In this document: positions 50,713-59,656 of the stretch, piece by piece
Numbering within the stretch: the first letter of the stretch is position 1
Layout: each line of letters begins with the position of its first letter
Origin: Rhizorhapis sp036570425
GTDB lineage: Bacteria; Pseudomonadota; Alphaproteobacteria; Sphingomonadales; Sphingomonadaceae
Direction: 5' to 3'
Length of the DNA: 64,000 bases
NCBI GenBank assembly: GCA_036570425.1
Contig: DATCYF010000003.1
Span: 124,001 to 188,000 of the forward strand
Notes under the pieces: model-generated
The model's database searches: none
What the model was told of the DNA's origin: nothing
The model's input: the letters and a program-made list of their open reading frames with translations, nothing else
Position numbers and translations under genes: made by a program

Positions 50713-51414
50713 TTATGCCTCCTTGCCTGCCGCATGCTCGGCGCTGAATCGCCTCGCCTCTGCAACCGCGCGCGTAAGGCCGGCATAATCGACTGCGCCG
50801 GGGATCATATAAGGCCCGATCAGCATGGCAGGGGTACCCTGGAGGCCCATCTGGGCGGCTTGCATGGCTGTCCTCCGCAGGACGCCATCGATGTCGTCCT
50901 CACGGGCTTCCATATCGCGCTCCAAACGGGCAAAATCGATGCCGGCGGTGTTGGCCGCAGCCCTGATCTTTTCCGAACTCAGCTTCCCCTCGGTCCGCAT
51001 GAGCGCGTCGTTGAACTGCCGGTGCTTGTTTTGCCACTGCGACGCGATCGCCATCCGCGCGGCCTCTTCCGATGCAGGACCGAAGATCGGCCAGTCGCGA
51101 TAGACGATACGGACCCTTCCATCCTCCTGCGCCAGCCGTTCAAGTGCCGGATGGATCTTGCGGCAGAAGGGACACTGGTAGTCCGAATAGCTGATGATCG
51201 TGACATCATAGCCTTCCGGCGCGAGTTTGGGCGCATGCGGATCGTCGGCAATCTCGGCACGCGCCGCCATGGCTTCGGCGCTTGCCGCGATGTCCTCGTC
51301 CGAACCCGCTGCACCTTGCGATGCGGGCTCTTCGCGGATCAATTGGGCGGTCACCAGCGCGGTGCCTCCCGCCGTTGCGAGCAGCAATGCCGCGACCAGG
51401 GACCATCTCGGCAT
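50713..51414 (-). CDS. ScsC-like DsbA family protein
   Basis: The 233-residue periplasmic thioredoxin-fold protein has an N-terminal signal anchor (SLVAALLLATAGGTALV), active site YQCPFCRKIHP and cis-Pro loop QGTPAMLIGPYMIPG. The spacing is as in ScsC/DsbA-like proteins. It overlaps or abuts its neighbours by a few bases, between the TlpA-like and ScsB-like genes. It is the likely redox partner of the ScsB-like reductase. Confidence 0.87.
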   Translation of the reverse strand: MPRWSLVAALLLATAGGTALVTAQLIREEPASQGAAGSDEDIAASAEAMAARAEIADDPHAPKLAPEGYDVTIISYSDYQCPFCRKIHPALERLAQEDGRVRIVYRDWPIFGPASEEAARMAIASQWQNKHRQFNDALMRTEGKLSSEKIRAAANTAGIDFARLERDMEAREDDIDGVLRRTAMQAAQMGLQGTPAMLIGPYMIPGAVDYAGLTRAVAEARRFSAEHAAGKEA

Positions 51415-51416
51415 GG

Positions 51417-52217
51417 TCAGTCTCCTTGAAGTTGTTGAAGCTTATCGGACAGGGCTGCCCGCGAAATTTCACCGACTTGGGTGGCGACGATCTTGCCCTT
51501 GGCATCGACGAAGATCGTGGTCGGAAGGACGCCGTTGCCGGCCCCGTCCATGAGGGTCATGTGCGTGTCGAGCACCACCGAGCGGGGCGATATCCCGCCC
51601 GCGAGCAGGTAATCGGCAACGGCCTGCCGGTTCTCGCCCTGGTTGGCGAGGAGTATGGGAATATCGGAATTTGCCGCGACGTCAGCGAGCATGGGAAGCT
51701 CCCTGCGGCAAGGCGGACACCAGGTCGCCCACAGGTTTACAACGAAAGGCCGTCCCGCCAAGTTTTCCGGCATCAGGGGCGCCCCGCTCAGGCGTGCCAG
51801 TTGCGGCAAGTCCGGCAGTGGACGGGGATCGGGACGCAGCAGCGCAGTGGCCGTGAACCAGACTGCGCCGAAGATCACAACTGTCGCCAGCCCCTTGCCC
51901 ATCGCCGGGAGCGGTCGCATTCTCCAGGCGAGGATGGCGGCTGCTACGGCCAGTCCAACCCAGGCGGAGAATCCACCCTGCCAGACGGCGAAGACCGACC
52001 ACCAATCATATGCGAAAGCGTCGCGATGCTGGAGTATGTAGGCGATCCGTGCTGCAATGAGGCCGCCGACGACCGCCAGACCGGTGGCTGGGACCGCGTC
52101 TTCACTCTCCCGCGCGAGAATGCGATCCACCGCGAACAGGAATCCGATCAGCAGCGCTACCGCCAGCAGGCGATCGGTGGCCAGAGCCAGGGGGCCGAGA
52201 TTAACTGCGCCGTTCAT
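51417..52217 (-). CDS. Membrane TlpA/ScsD-like thioredoxin with Lgt-like N-terminus
   Basis: The 266-residue protein has an N-terminal membrane part of about four segments that resembles the start of prolipoprotein diacylglyceryl transferase (VGGLIAARIAYILQHRDAFA) and a C-terminal TlpA-type thioredoxin domain with FVVNLWATWCPPCRRELPML and cis-Pro VLPTTIFVD. The ATG at 52217 is used; a TTG six bases upstream is possible. It is the first gene of the scs-like operon, with a two-half-site box at 52242. Confidence 0.83.
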   Translation of the reverse strand: MNGAVNLGPLALATDRLLAVALLIGFLFAVDRILARESEDAVPATGLAVVGGLIAARIAYILQHRDAFAYDWWSVFAVWQGGFSAWVGLAVAAAILAWRMRPLPAMGKGLATVVIFGAVWFTATALLRPDPRPLPDLPQLARLSGAPLMPENLAGRPFVVNLWATWCPPCRRELPMLADVAANSDIPILLANQGENRQAVADYLLAGGISPRSVVLDTHMTLMDGAGNGVLPTTIFVDAKGKIVATQVGEISRAALSDKLQQLQGD

Positions 52218-52241
52218 CGGCAAAGGAAATCGCGGTCCTAC

Positions 52242-52258
52242 CTTAAGGGCCGCTTATG
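52242..52258. promoter_or_regulatory. CTTAAG-N5-CTTATG box upstream of the scs-like operon
   Basis: CTTAAG-GGCCG-CTTATG matches the boxes at 48511 and 52842 and begins 25 bp before the start codon of the ScsD-like gene. The short distance implies a very short leader. Confidence 0.55.
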
Positions 52259-52274
52259 AAGGAAATGAAGCGGA

Positions 52275-52784
52275 TCAATCGTAAACGACAGCCCAACCAC
52301 GCAGTTGCAGATTGGTGAGCGTCGTGATCGCGGCGGCATCAACGCGCACGCCCGGAGCAAGGTCGTCGGCGCTCAGCTCAGCCCGATTCATCGCCTGGCT
52401 GCAGATGGCTACGGTAACTCCAGCCTCCTGAAGTGCAGCAATAAGCGCGAGATTGGGGTTATCCGGGTTAATTGCAACGATCGGCGTCGCAGGTCCGTGA
52501 ACGACTGCGACTATGTCGCCCGCATCCGGACGGATACCACCTGCCGCAAGCAGGTTCAGATAGCGCGCCACCTTTTCCAGAGACCGGTTGACCTCGCCGG
52601 CCGGCGCAGCTTCGTTGATGCTGAATACGACCCGGTATCGCAGCGAGGAATCGGGCATTTCGGCCAGACCTTCGATCGGTACGATACGACCATAGTCAGG
52701 GATCGCCGGGGCGCTCTCCTGCGCCTGCACGGCTGCGAAGGGGACCAGCGCGGTGGCAATAGCGAGAAGAGCGACGCGGATCAT
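52275..52784 (-). CDS. Exported DsrE-family protein
   Basis: The 169-residue protein has a signal peptide (MIRVALLAIATALVPFAAVQ cut after VQA) and a DsrE/DsrF-like fold (LRYRVVFSINEAAPAGEVNR, DIVAVVHGPATPIV, VAICSQAMNRAEL with a lone Cys). The family handles sulfur atoms or binds small sulfur species. The ATG at 52784 follows AAGGAA; the longer frame lacks a signal. It is divergent from the response-regulator gene, with a triple half-site between them. Confidence 0.8.
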   Translation of the reverse strand: MIRVALLAIATALVPFAAVQAQESAPAIPDYGRIVPIEGLAEMPDSSLRYRVVFSINEAAPAGEVNRSLEKVARYLNLLAAGGIRPDAGDIVAVVHGPATPIVAINPDNPNLALIAALQEAGVTVAICSQAMNRAELSADDLAPGVRVDAAAITTLTNLQLRGWAVVYD

Positions 52785-52830
52785 CGAGCATTCCTTGATG
52801 GGATAACGATAGTGGTGGTGGCAAGCCAGT

Positions 52831-52858
52831 CTTATGGGCACCTTAAGCTTGCCCTAAG
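52831..52858. promoter_or_regulatory. Triple CTTANG half-site between dsrE-like and regulator genes
   Basis: CTTATG, CTTAAG and CCTAAG occur every 11 bp (52831, 52842, 52853). The last two also form a GCACCTTA/TAAGGTGC palindrome. The site lies 47 bp upstream of the DsrE-like start and 24 bp upstream of the regulator start, so autoregulation by the adjacent response regulator is likely. Confidence 0.6.
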
Positions 52859-52881
52859 GTGCCGGAGCGAGAAACGATGAC

Positions 52882-53550
52882 ATGCGCATTTTGGTGATCG
52901 AGGATGACGACGTACTACGCGAAGGCCTCGCCGACGGCCTTGCGCTTGAAGGCCATACGATCGACGCGGTTGCGGATTGCGCGGACGCGCGCGAAGCGGT
53001 TGCGGGCTTCGCTCATGACGCCATCGTGCTCGATATCGGCCTTCCCGACGGCTCCGGCCTCGATCTTCTGCGCGAATGGCGCCGTGCGGGCCGCGCGACG
53101 CCGATCCTGCTTCTGACCGCGCGCAACATGGCCGAGGATCGGATCGAAGGGCTCGACCTCGGGGCGGACGATTATCTCGGCAAGCCCTTCGATCTTGGCG
53201 AACTTGCCGCGCGGTTGCGCGCGCTGATGCGCCGCGACGGCGGGCGCGCTGAACCGATGATGCGGATCGGATTGCTTGAGATTGATCCCGCCACGCGCCG
53301 GGTATGCTTGGAAGGACAAGCAATCGACCTTTCCCGCCGCGAGTTTGCGGTGCTTGAAGCGCTCGCGCGTCGCCCAGACCATATCGTCTCGCGCGGCGCG
53401 ATCGAGGAAGCAATATATGGCTGGCAGGAGGAGGTCGGTTCCAACGCCGTGGAAGTGCATATCCACAAGCTGCGGGCGAAGCTCGGCACTGGCGTGATCG
53501 AGACGGTACGCGGGCTCGGCTATCGCATCGGCTCGAAGGAAGCCGGATGA
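52882..53550 (+). CDS. OmpR-family response regulator
   Basis: The 222-residue regulator has a receiver domain (MRILVIEDDDVLREGLADGL, phospho-acceptor Asp51 in HDAIVLDIGLPDGSG, Thr and Lys in LLLTARN and GKPF) and a winged-helix DNA-binding domain (GQAIDLSRREFAVLEALARR, VEVHIHKLRAKLG, VRGLGYRI). It is of the QseB/PmrA/CusR group. It overlaps the histidine-kinase gene by 4 bp. The CTTAAG boxes at 48511, 52242 and 52831 are the likely targets. Confidence 0.92.
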   Translation: MRILVIEDDDVLREGLADGLALEGHTIDAVADCADAREAVAGFAHDAIVLDIGLPDGSGLDLLREWRRAGRATPILLLTARNMAEDRIEGLDLGADDYLGKPFDLGELAARLRALMRRDGGRAEPMMRIGLLEIDPATRRVCLEGQAIDLSRREFAVLEALARRPDHIVSRGAIEEAIYGWQEEVGSNAVEVHIHKLRAKLGTGVIETVRGLGYRIGSKEAG

Positions 53551-54860
53551 CGTCGCTCCGCCTGCGTCTGTTCCTGCTGATCGCCGCGGCGACCGCGCTG
53601 GTCTGGTCTCTTGCGGCCGGGTGGACCGTATTGAGCGCACGTGCCGATGTCGAACGGGTGCTCGATGCGCGGCTTCGCGAAGCGGCGGTAATGGTCGCCT
53701 CGCTGGGTTATGCCGACGGCGCGCCGCCGATCAATACCGCAAACCCCGCGCCGATTCCGCTGCCGTCCTACGAGCGGCAACTTTCATGCCAGATCTGGTC
53801 GGTAACCGGCAATCTGCTCGGCGTGTCGGAGGGGGCACCGACGCAGGCGCTCTCGGCGGGACAGCCCGGGTTCAGCGAGCCGGTCGTCGATGGCGTTGCC
53901 TGGCGCGTCTACACCCATGTCGCACCCGATACAGGCCTCAGAATCATGGTCGGCGACACGCTGGCGGTACGCCAGCAACTAATTACCGGGTTGGTGCAGG
54001 GCCTGTTGGTGCCCGCGTTGATCGGCCTCGTCGCGCTAGCCGCCCTTCTGTGGATCGGCGTTGGGCGCGGGCTTGGTCCGGTGCGGCGGATCGCGCAGGC
54101 GATCGCAGCACGCGCACCCGATGATCAGAGCCCCCTCGCCGTGGATCGCGTGCCGCGCGAGTTGTCTCCGCTAACGCAGGAGATCGACGACCTGTTTGCG
54201 CGGATCGAGCGGCTGCGTAGCGGTGAGAAGCGCTTTCTGGCTAGCGCGGCGCACGAGATGCAGACGCCCCTGGCGGGTCTGCGGACCCATGCCGACATCG
54301 CTTTGCGCGCGTCCGATGGCCCAACGCGCGAACGTGCACTCGAACGCATCCGGCAATCGGTCGATCGAACTGCGCGCCTGGTGCGCCAGCTGCTCGAATG
54401 GTCCCGGCACGATGTGGACCGGGCGCCATCTGGCGGCTCGGCGATGCTTGGTCCCGCGGCGCAGATCGTGCGCGAGGAGCTGGCGCACCTGTTGGAGCAA
54501 CGCGATGTGACGCTGGAAATCACCGACGCGGCGCGGGCCCAGAGCCTTCCGCTGAACCAGGAAGCCCTCGTCATCGTTTTGCGCAACCTCGTCGAGAACG
54601 CGGCGCTGCACGGGCCGGAACACGGTGTCGTCACGGTCGACGCCGAGCAGGAAGGCTTCGCGATCAAGGATCACGGCGGCGGCATCGCGCCCGAGGACGC
54701 AGCAACGATGCTCGAACCGTTCGTGCGCGGCCCTGCTAGCAATTTGCCCGGCAGCGGCCTCGGCCTCGCCATAGCGGCATCGGCACTCGCACCTGAGATG
54801 GTGCTGACATTCGAACGGAGCGATGACGGCTTCTGCGTAAGAGCCAGCCCCTTACGATAG
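53547..54860 (+). CDS. Sensor histidine kinase
   Basis: The 437-residue membrane kinase has two membrane segments flanking a periplasmic sensor of about 130 residues, a HAMP-like linker, an H-box ASAAHEMQTPLAGLRTHADI (phospho-His), an N-box VLRNLVENAALHGP, and G-boxes DHGGGIAPED and GSGLGLAIAASALAPE. It is of the QseC/TctE class. The signal is unknown; the neighbourhood points to copper, thiol or sulfur stress. Confidence 0.9.
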   Translation: MTSLRLRLFLLIAAATALVWSLAAGWTVLSARADVERVLDARLREAAVMVASLGYADGAPPINTANPAPIPLPSYERQLSCQIWSVTGNLLGVSEGAPTQALSAGQPGFSEPVVDGVAWRVYTHVAPDTGLRIMVGDTLAVRQQLITGLVQGLLVPALIGLVALAALLWIGVGRGLGPVRRIAQAIAARAPDDQSPLAVDRVPRELSPLTQEIDDLFARIERLRSGEKRFLASAAHEMQTPLAGLRTHADIALRASDGPTRERALERIRQSVDRTARLVRQLLEWSRHDVDRAPSGGSAMLGPAAQIVREELAHLLEQRDVTLEITDAARAQSLPLNQEALVIVLRNLVENAALHGPEHGVVTVDAEQEGFAIKDHGGGIAPEDAATMLEPFVRGPASNLPGSGLGLAIAASALAPEMVLTFERSDDGFCVRASPLR

Positions 54861-55040
54861 CTGTACGACGCCTCAAAACAGCTGAGCGGACTCTGCAAAA
54901 CTTGAGAGCTCACGCGTCTTGCTTACGAAGATGGCCTGCCGCATCAGTGATCTGCTTTCTGGTACCGAGGCGTGGGAGTCGTTCCGAACAGGTTCTCTTT
55001 CTGCCCGTAACGATCAATCCAGAGGGCCGCCCGATCTACT

Positions 55041-56393
55041 TCAACAATGCGCCGCCTTCCAAGCACCCATGGACCCGAGATAGACGTCCAGCTTTTCGAA
55101 GCCACGGCTTGCAAGCCAGCCCGCAGCGACCGTCGCCCGCATCCCGCTGGCGCACATCAACGTGTAGTGCTCAGATTGATCGAGATCGCGGAACCGTTCA
55201 TTGAGTTCGCCAATGTATATGTGCTGCGAGCGGTCGATGGCGCCTTGCGACCTTTCGTCCGCGTCTCTCACATCGAGTAGCGTCCAGTTCGCGTCCTCGC
55301 TGGCAAGGCGTCGCTCGACTTCCGCGGTCCCGATCATCGGGATGTTCCGCATCGCCTTGCCTTGCGCAGCGGCGGGAACGACACCAACATAGCCGCCGAC
55401 AACCCTGTCGAGCGCGATCCGGGTAAGGTGCGTCATAGCCGCTTCGAGTTGGTCTTCGTCGGATGCGACCAGAGCGATCCTTTCGCCTTCGCGGAAGAAC
55501 CATCCGGCGAACGCGGATATCATGCCTACCGGCAGGTTCATCGATTCCGGCAGGTGACCGGACGCGAAAGCGAGCGGTTCCCGGACGTCGACCAGATGGT
55601 CGACCTCGAGATTGCCCAGCTCCGAAAGCGACAGGCATTTTGGACGCATGACCCGCGGTGCAGGATCCCCGCCTTCGAGGTTGAGACGTTCCATCAGGCG
55701 GAAATACGGCGGCTGATAGTGGTTCTCGGCGACCTTGAAATCGATGAAAGCTTCCCGGCTGCTGAATTGCAGGCGTGGGTTGTTCATACGCTCATGGCCG
55801 AGCGTAGAGAATTCGCGCTCTGCCATGCCGGACCCGCACACCGAGCCCGCCCCGTGCGCAGGATAAAGAATGACCTGATCGCCGAGAGCCAGAATCTTTT
55901 GGAGCGAATCGAATAGCAGGCCGGCAACCTCGCGCTTGCGATCGGGATAGAAGTCGGTGCGGCCAACATCGCCCACGAACAGCGCATCTCCGGTGAACAC
56001 ACCGACGGGGCCGTCGGGGTAGGCCGTATCATGAAGCACGAAGGCGAGGTGATCATCCGTGTGCCCGGGCGTTTCCAGCACCCTGATCATGAGCTGGCCG
56101 ATCTCGAATTCGTCCCCTTCGCGGGCTGTCTCGGCATAGGCGACCGTGCCTTCCACGCGCGGGCCGTGTAGTACGCGCGCACCGGTCAACTCCTTCAGGA
56201 GCGGTGCACCTGATACCAGGTCCTCGTTGCGGCGAGTCTCAAAGATATGCGTTATCTCCAGTCCTTCTGCGCGTGCCATTTCAACGTAGCATTCGCAGTC
56301 GCGTCGCGGGTCAATGACCGCCGCCTTGCCACCTGAACCGGCAATGTAGGACAGGTGGGACAGTCCCGGCGTCTTTATTTTCTCCAGCAGCAT
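55041..56393 (-). CDS. Persulfide dioxygenase-rhodanese fusion
   Basis: The 450-residue protein combines an ETHE1-like metallo-beta-lactamase domain and two rhodanese domains. The MBL part has GHTDDHLAFVL, FTGDALFVGDVGRTD and YPAHGAGSVCG as iron ligands, but the usual THxHxDH start is replaced by IFETRRNEDLVSG, so the HxHxD ligands are missing and activity is doubtful. The first rhodanese lacks an active Cys; the second has the loop LMCASGMRATVAAGWL with the catalytic Cys. Such proteins turn glutathione persulfide into sulfite and thiosulfate. It ends the BigR-type operon, 184 bp after the SulP gene. Confidence 0.8.
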   Translation of the reverse strand: MLLEKIKTPGLSHLSYIAGSGGKAAVIDPRRDCECYVEMARAEGLEITHIFETRRNEDLVSGAPLLKELTGARVLHGPRVEGTVAYAETAREGDEFEIGQLMIRVLETPGHTDDHLAFVLHDTAYPDGPVGVFTGDALFVGDVGRTDFYPDRKREVAGLLFDSLQKILALGDQVILYPAHGAGSVCGSGMAEREFSTLGHERMNNPRLQFSSREAFIDFKVAENHYQPPYFRLMERLNLEGGDPAPRVMRPKCLSLSELGNLEVDHLVDVREPLAFASGHLPESMNLPVGMISAFAGWFFREGERIALVASDEDQLEAAMTHLTRIALDRVVGGYVGVVPAAAQGKAMRNIPMIGTAEVERRLASEDANWTLLDVRDADERSQGAIDRSQHIYIGELNERFRDLDQSEHYTLMCASGMRATVAAGWLASRGFEKLDVYLGSMGAWKAAHC

Positions 56394-56577
56394 GACGGCT
56401 CCTTTGACTGCAGATTGGGGGGCGGTGCGACCAATGGTCGTAGCGACATACCGACCGTATGAACTTCGGGGTCGGCATCAGGGTTATGAACGGATGCAAC
56501 GCCGTATCGGTCGCGCCAATTGGCGCGTCGGCAGTGACCAGGATCCCGTTGAGCCCGGGCGGAAAGGGTGCGGCCGC

Positions 56578-58347
56578 TCATATCAACCCTCGCGCCAGCC
56601 AGACGTCTTCGCGTTGCGATGGCGTGCCCTCCCCAGCCAGGAGCAGCGCGGCGAAGGCCTCGTCTTGCGAAAGGAATACCTGTCCGGTGAGTTCCTCGAG
56701 GAAGCAGGACCGCTCCAGCCGGTCCATGACGGGGCCCTTCACCTCGGAAAGATGGAGCTTGATACCGGCATCACACAGGCGGTGGTTGATTGTCTCGAGG
56801 CTCTCTAGCGCCGAGGCATCGATCGAGTTTACGGCCGAGCTCATCAGCACGAGATGCTTCACATCCGGGTGGTCGGCCACGGCCTCCAGCACGAACTCCT
56901 CGAGCCAGCGGGCGTTGAGGTAAGTCAGGCTCTCGTCGACGCGGATGGTGAGAATGCGCGGATCGGTGATCACCTTGTGGCGCTTCACGTTTCGGAAGTG
57001 GCCGGTCTCCGGAACCCGGCCGACAATGGCTGCGTGTGGGCGCGACGAGCGCCAAAGGTAAAGCGCGAGGCTTAGTCCCACGCCGGCGATTACGCCGGGC
57101 TCCACACTCATCAACAGGGTGACCACGATCGTCGTGGCCATCGCCGCGAAGTCGGCTCGCGAATAGCGCCAAATGGAGAGCGGAGTCCGCAGGTCCACCA
57201 GGCTGAGGACTGCAACGATGATCGTTGCCGCGAGTGTCGCGATAGGAAGTGAGTAGAGCAGCGGCGTGAGGAACAGCGCGGCGATGGCAATACCGACAGC
57301 TGTAAAGGCGCCGGCGGCGGGCGTCTCTGCGCCAGCATCGAAGTTCACCACCGAACGCGCGAAGCCACCGGTCACCGGATAGCCACCGGAGAACGAAGCC
57401 GCGACGTTGGCCGCGCCGAGGCCGATGAGTTCCTGGTCGGGATCAATCCGCTGCCTCTTCTTCGCCGCGAGCGTCTGGGCGACCGAAACGGACTCGACGA
57501 AACCGATGATCGACAACAGGAGTGCCGGGATCGCAAGCTGCTGCCACAGCCCGGCGTCGAACAGCGGCATCGTGAATGGCGGCAAGCTCTGCGGAATGTC
57601 GCCGACGATCGCGACGCCACGCTCCTCGAGATCGAGCAACACGACCGCGAGGGTTGCTGTCGCCACGGCTGCGATTGGACCTGCCTTGGCGATGAGATCG
57701 GCCGGACGCGACTGGAGTCCGGCCTTGATCAGGAGCGGCTTGAGGCCCTTTCGAACCCAGAACAGGAATGCCGTCGAGAGGACGCCGATGATCAAGGTGG
57801 CGAGGTTCGTTTGCCCCAGATTGGAGATGAGCGTTCCGACCAGCTCCGGCATGGCCTCACCCGAAGCGGAGATGCCGAAGATCGCCTTGAGCTGGCTGGT
57901 GGCAATGATAATTCCCGACGCGGTGATGAAACCCGACACGACCGGGTGGGACAGGAGATTGGCGAGAAATCCGAGCTTCAGCACGCCCATCAGCAGCAAG
58001 AAAACGCCGGAAAGCAGGGCGAGCACGAGGGCTGCGGCGATAAACTCCGCGCTTCCTGGCGAGGCGACGCTGCTGGCTGCAGTCAGCGTCATGAGGGAAA
58101 TGACCGCCACCGGTCCCACCGCGAGCGACCGACTGGTCCCGAACAAAGCGTAGGCAATGATCGGCAAGATCGAGGCGTAGAGGCCTACTTCCGGCGGCAG
58201 TCCCGCGAGCATCGCATAGGCGAGGCTCTGCGGGATCAGCATGATCGTGACGATGCCGGCTGCCACGAGATCGTTCGTCAGCGCGGTGCTGCCATAGGCT
58301 CGGCCCCACTCGAGAACGGGAAGATAGCGGGCGAGGCGTGGCATCAT
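56578..58347 (-). CDS. SulP-family anion transporter with STAS domain
   Basis: The 589-residue protein has about eleven membrane segments in the SulP fold (early motif IVTIMLIPQSLAYAMLAGLP, then PEVGLYASILP, GAANVAASFSGGYPVTGGFA) and a C-terminal cytoplasmic STAS domain (HLVLMSSAVNSIDASALESL). Members move sulfate, bicarbonate or related anions. Location in a sulfide-detoxification operon suggests export or exchange of sulfur oxyanions. It starts 16 bp after the phosphatase-like gene. Confidence 0.88.
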   Translation of the reverse strand: MMPRLARYLPVLEWGRAYGSTALTNDLVAAGIVTIMLIPQSLAYAMLAGLPPEVGLYASILPIIAYALFGTSRSLAVGPVAVISLMTLTAASSVASPGSAEFIAAALVLALLSGVFLLLMGVLKLGFLANLLSHPVVSGFITASGIIIATSQLKAIFGISASGEAMPELVGTLISNLGQTNLATLIIGVLSTAFLFWVRKGLKPLLIKAGLQSRPADLIAKAGPIAAVATATLAVVLLDLEERGVAIVGDIPQSLPPFTMPLFDAGLWQQLAIPALLLSIIGFVESVSVAQTLAAKKRQRIDPDQELIGLGAANVAASFSGGYPVTGGFARSVVNFDAGAETPAAGAFTAVGIAIAALFLTPLLYSLPIATLAATIIVAVLSLVDLRTPLSIWRYSRADFAAMATTIVVTLLMSVEPGVIAGVGLSLALYLWRSSRPHAAIVGRVPETGHFRNVKRHKVITDPRILTIRVDESLTYLNARWLEEFVLEAVADHPDVKHLVLMSSAVNSIDASALESLETINHRLCDAGIKLHLSEVKGPVMDRLERSCFLEELTGQVFLSQDEAFAALLLAGEGTPSQREDVWLARGLI

Positions 58348-58363
58348 CGCAGGACGTCCCGAC

Positions 58364-58783
58364 TCAGCGTCGCGTCAACCGATCGCGCAGGGGCGCGATG
58401 TCGTAGCCGGCGTCCGCTGCCGTGGCGATGAGTTCATCGCGCGAGCGCTCGTCCGCATTGGACAATGCCCAAAGCATCGCCGAGCGCGTGCCGGTGCGGC
58501 AGAAGGCGACGGTCGGCCCCGGCAAGCCATCGAGTGCGGCTCGGAACCGCGCGGCGTCATCGTCGCGGATCGCCCCCGGCGTCACCGGTATATGCCGCGC
58601 TTCCATTCCAGCCTCGCTCGCGGCTTGCTCAATCGTCGCCCAGTCGGGCTGTCCCGGCTCTTCGCCGTCAGGCCGGTTGCTGATGACCGAACGGAACCCT
58701 GCATCGGCAAGAGCCTTCATGCTGGCCGGATTGACCTGCGAGGTGACCGAGAGGCGGTCGGAGAGGCGCTTCGGCTGTGTCAT
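58364..58783 (-). CDS. TIGR01244/DUF442 phosphatase-like sulfur-operon protein
   Basis: The 139-residue protein of the beta-lactamase-hydrolase-associated phosphatase family has the signature GFRSVISNRPDGEEPGQPDW and the Cys loop VAFCRTGTRSAML (CxxGxR). It resembles the N-terminal domain of Blh-type fusion proteins. The ATG at 58783 overlaps the transporter stop by 4 bp. Its reaction in sulfide metabolism is not settled; a rhodanese-like role is possible. Confidence 0.85.
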   Translation of the reverse strand: MTQPKRLSDRLSVTSQVNPASMKALADAGFRSVISNRPDGEEPGQPDWATIEQAASEAGMEARHIPVTPGAIRDDDAARFRAALDGLPGPTVAFCRTGTRSAMLWALSNADERSRDELIATAADAGYDIAPLRDRLTRR

Positions 58784-59217
58784 GAGTTCGAGACCTTTCG
58801 TTCCGTAGTGAACTTCTGGAGCAGCATGCCGACGAGCATGGCCGCAACGAATGGGATGGCATGTACGGGCGACAGGGCGAGTGATGCCACCGCCGGTCCC
58901 GGGCACAGGCCTGCAACGCCCCAGCCGACGCCGAATACGACGGCACCGGTGAGCAGATGCGGATCGAGATCCGATCTGTCTGGCAACGAGAACGTCTCGC
59001 CGAACACCGGCTTGGCCATGCGGGCCTGGAACCGCCAGGCAACCGCCATGACGAGCACCGCACCGCCCATCACGAAGGCGAGCGTCGGGTCCCAGTCGCC
59101 GAACACATCGAGGAAGCCGCGTACCCGCTGTGGTTCGGTCATTCCCGACACCGTCAGGCCCATGCCGAACAGAAAGCCGGAAGCAAGCGGCGGAAAGAGT
59201 TTGCGAATGAGCGACAT
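58780..59217 (-). CDS. YeeE/YedE-family half transporter (DUF6691)
   Basis: The 145-residue membrane protein has four segments and the family motif AGLCPGPAVASLAL with conserved Cys, plus GLTVSGMTEPQRVRGFLDVF. Members of this group move thiosulfate or other reduced sulfur compounds. It works with the adjacent larger half. An ATG at 59217 follows GGAG and overlaps the previous stop region by about a base. Confidence 0.85.
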   Translation of the reverse strand: MSLIRKLFPPLASGFLFGMGLTVSGMTEPQRVRGFLDVFGDWDPTLAFVMGGAVLVMAVAWRFQARMAKPVFGETFSLPDRSDLDPHLLTGAVVFGVGWGVAGLCPGPAVASLALSPVHAIPFVAAMLVGMLLQKFTTERKVSNS

Positions 59218-59218
59218 G

Positions 59219-59656
59219 TCAGGCTCCAACCAGAGACATGATGAACACGGTGGCGATGCCTGCTGCCATGAATGCAGCGGTCGCCACCATCGAACGCTGC
59301 GACAGGCGGCTGACGCCGCACACGCCGTGGCCGCTGGTGCAGCCGCTACCGAGACGCGTTCCGAAACCGACGAGCAGCCCCGCCGCGACTAGCACCGGCC
59401 AACTGGCGAAGACGGCCGGCTCCCAATCGGTGCCGAGCCGGATCGCCATCGCGCCCAGAGGAAGCCCGACAAGAAAGCCCCAGGCACTCGTGCGCGCCAT
59501 GCTGCCTTCGGCGATGGCGGTGCCGCGTGCGAGAATGCCCGAAACACCGGCAATCCGACCAGCGCCAAGCAGCATCAGCGCCGCGGCAAGGCCGATCAGC
59601 ACGCCGCCGATGAGGCCTTGCAGCGGGGCTGCCTCAGGAAATCCGGGCAGCATCAC
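59219..59656 (-). CDS. YeeE/YedE-family half transporter
   Basis: The 145-residue membrane protein has four segments and the family motif GTRLGSGCTSGHGVCGVSRL with conserved Cys pairs, the other half of a split YeeE/YedE unit. It overlaps the MBL hydrolase gene by 4 bp and precedes the second half. Substrate is inferred to be a reduced sulfur species. Confidence 0.86.
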   Translation of the reverse strand: MMLPGFPEAAPLQGLIGGVLIGLAAALMLLGAGRIAGVSGILARGTAIAEGSMARTSAWGFLVGLPLGAMAIRLGTDWEPAVFASWPVLVAAGLLVGFGTRLGSGCTSGHGVCGVSRLSQRSMVATAAFMAAGIATVFIMSLVGA

